From NCBI GenBank assembly GCA_024762915.1, contig JANTGL010000047.1, positions 1-12,652 of the forward strand: a stretch of DNA of 12,652 nt, read 5' to 3'. The notes under the pieces were generated by a model. The model made no database searches and was not told the origin of the DNA. It was given only the letters and a program-made list of their open reading frames with translations. Of the stretch, positions 12,092 to 12,652 are shown in pieces. The number at the start of each line of letters is the position of its first letter. Within the stretch, counting starts at the first letter, position 1. The stretch comes from Bacteroidales bacterium (lineage in GTDB: Bacteria; Bacteroidota; Bacteroidia; Bacteroidales; JAADGE01). Made by a program: the position numbers and the translations under genes.

Positions 12092-12652
12092 TTATAACCT
12101 CACGGATAATTGTTTTATTGTTTTATCTTTCCATTTCGAAAATGTTCCTTCTTTAATTTTTTCTCTTGCAACTCTCACTAATTCCAGATAAAAAGCCAGA
12201 TTATGAATACTTGCAATTTGAGCAGCCAATCGTTCCTGTATCTTCATTAAATGCCTCACATATGCTTTTGAATAATAAGTATCAACAAAAGATGTTCCGT
12301 ATTCATCAAGCGGTGAAAAATCATTTTCCCATTTTTTGTTTTTGATATTAATACGACCTTTCCAAGTAAATAACATTCCGTTTCTTCCGTTTCTTGTCGG
12401 CATCACACAATCAAACATATCAACCCCCAAAGCAATCCCTTCCAAAATATTCTCAGGAGTTCCCACTCCCATCAGATAGCGCGGTTTGTCATCAGGTAAA
12501 ATTGTATTTACCAACTCAATCATTTCATACATCATTTCAGTAGGCTCTCCAACGGATAATCCGCCGATGGCATTTCCGTCACAATTTTGAGATGCAATAA
12601 ATTCAGCAGATTGCAATCTTAAATCTTTATAAGTTCCGCCTTGAACAATCGG
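12092..12652 (-). CDS. tgt: tRNA-guanine transglycosylase (queuine synthesis), C-terminal part
   Basis: The gene runs off the right edge; about 186 C-terminal residues are present, beginning PIVQGGTYKDLRLQSAEF. TGT exchanges guanine 34 of GUN-anticodon tRNAs (Tyr, His, Asp, Asn) for preQ1 in queuosine synthesis. Signatures are GNAIGGLSVGEP, YLMGVGTPENILEGIALG and VDMFDCVMPTRNGRNG, which holds the nucleophilic Asp of the FDC motif. The zinc site normally has CxCxxC followed by a His in the IHNL motif. Here the Cys positions read Gly, Ser and Asp within DEYGTSFVDTYYSKAY, while the His in ASIHNLAF is kept. The protein ends normally (KQLSVRL). It is the most upstream visible gene of the tgt-kinase-regulator-eno row, four bases before the kinase. 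Confidence 0.97.
   Translation of the reverse strand, partial: PIVQGGTYKDLRLQSAEFIASQNCDGNAIGGLSVGEPTEMMYEMIELVNTILPDDKPRYLMGVGTPENILEGIALGVDMFDCVMPTRNGRNGMLFTWKGRINIKNKKWENDFSPLDEYGTSFVDTYYSKAYVRHLMKIQERLAAQIASIHNLAFYLELVRVAREKIKEGTFSKWKDKTIKQLSVRL

Noticed and set aside
1..12652. Search for CRISPR arrays, insertion sequences, tRNA or rRNA genes, and tandem repeats.
   Set aside because: None seen; the window is core chromosomal genes with short gaps and even composition.

Overview
The window looks like a stretch of chromosome from a Bacteroidota (Bacteroidetes) organism. The signs are: AT-rich DNA throughout; promoters of the Bacteroidota type (TTG, 19 bases, TAnnTTTG) instead of sigma70-type boxes; start codons with A-rich upstream sequence and almost no Shine-Dalgarno motifs; a fused str/S10 ribosomal operon with no tuf between fusA and rpsJ; and an RprX/RprY-type two-component pair. 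No rRNA, tRNA, CRISPR, insertion sequence or phage gene was seen. Base composition looks even across the window, so nothing suggests recent transfer.

Region 1 (1-4734, minus strand) is the ribosomal protein operon read from right to left: rpsL, rpsG, fusA, rpsJ, rplC, rplD and the first 22 codons of rplW. It is driven by a clear promoter at 4702-4731, which also shows that the rpsL start is at 4674. Region 2 (4705-5087) is a non-coding divergent intergenic region with two promoters facing away from each other and several dyads. Region 3 (5088-7302, plus strand) is a single-gene unit for a second EF-G-like protein (fusA2), ended by a strong intrinsic terminator. Region 4 (7368-8473, plus strand) is the LPS-export permease lptG. 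Region 5 (8475-12652, minus strand) is a tight gene row in the order tgt (partial), sensor kinase, response regulator, enolase; it converges on lptG with one base between the stop codons.

The most striking point is the pair of EF-G proteins encoded back to back. The EF-G in the ribosomal operon keeps all GTPase motifs but carries Asp504 and Lys580 where E. coli EF-G has Gln507 and His583 at the domain IV tip, which contacts the codon-anticodon duplex. The neighbouring paralog keeps Gln and His at the tip but has lost the catalytic His (DTPGH to DAPGA) and the guanine-specificity motif (NKMD to NHLN). The two have therefore diverged in complementary halves, which suggests a division of labour in translocation. 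Other points of interest are a tRNA-guanine transglycosylase lacking the three zinc cysteines, and palindromes placed on the fusA2 and lptG promoters.
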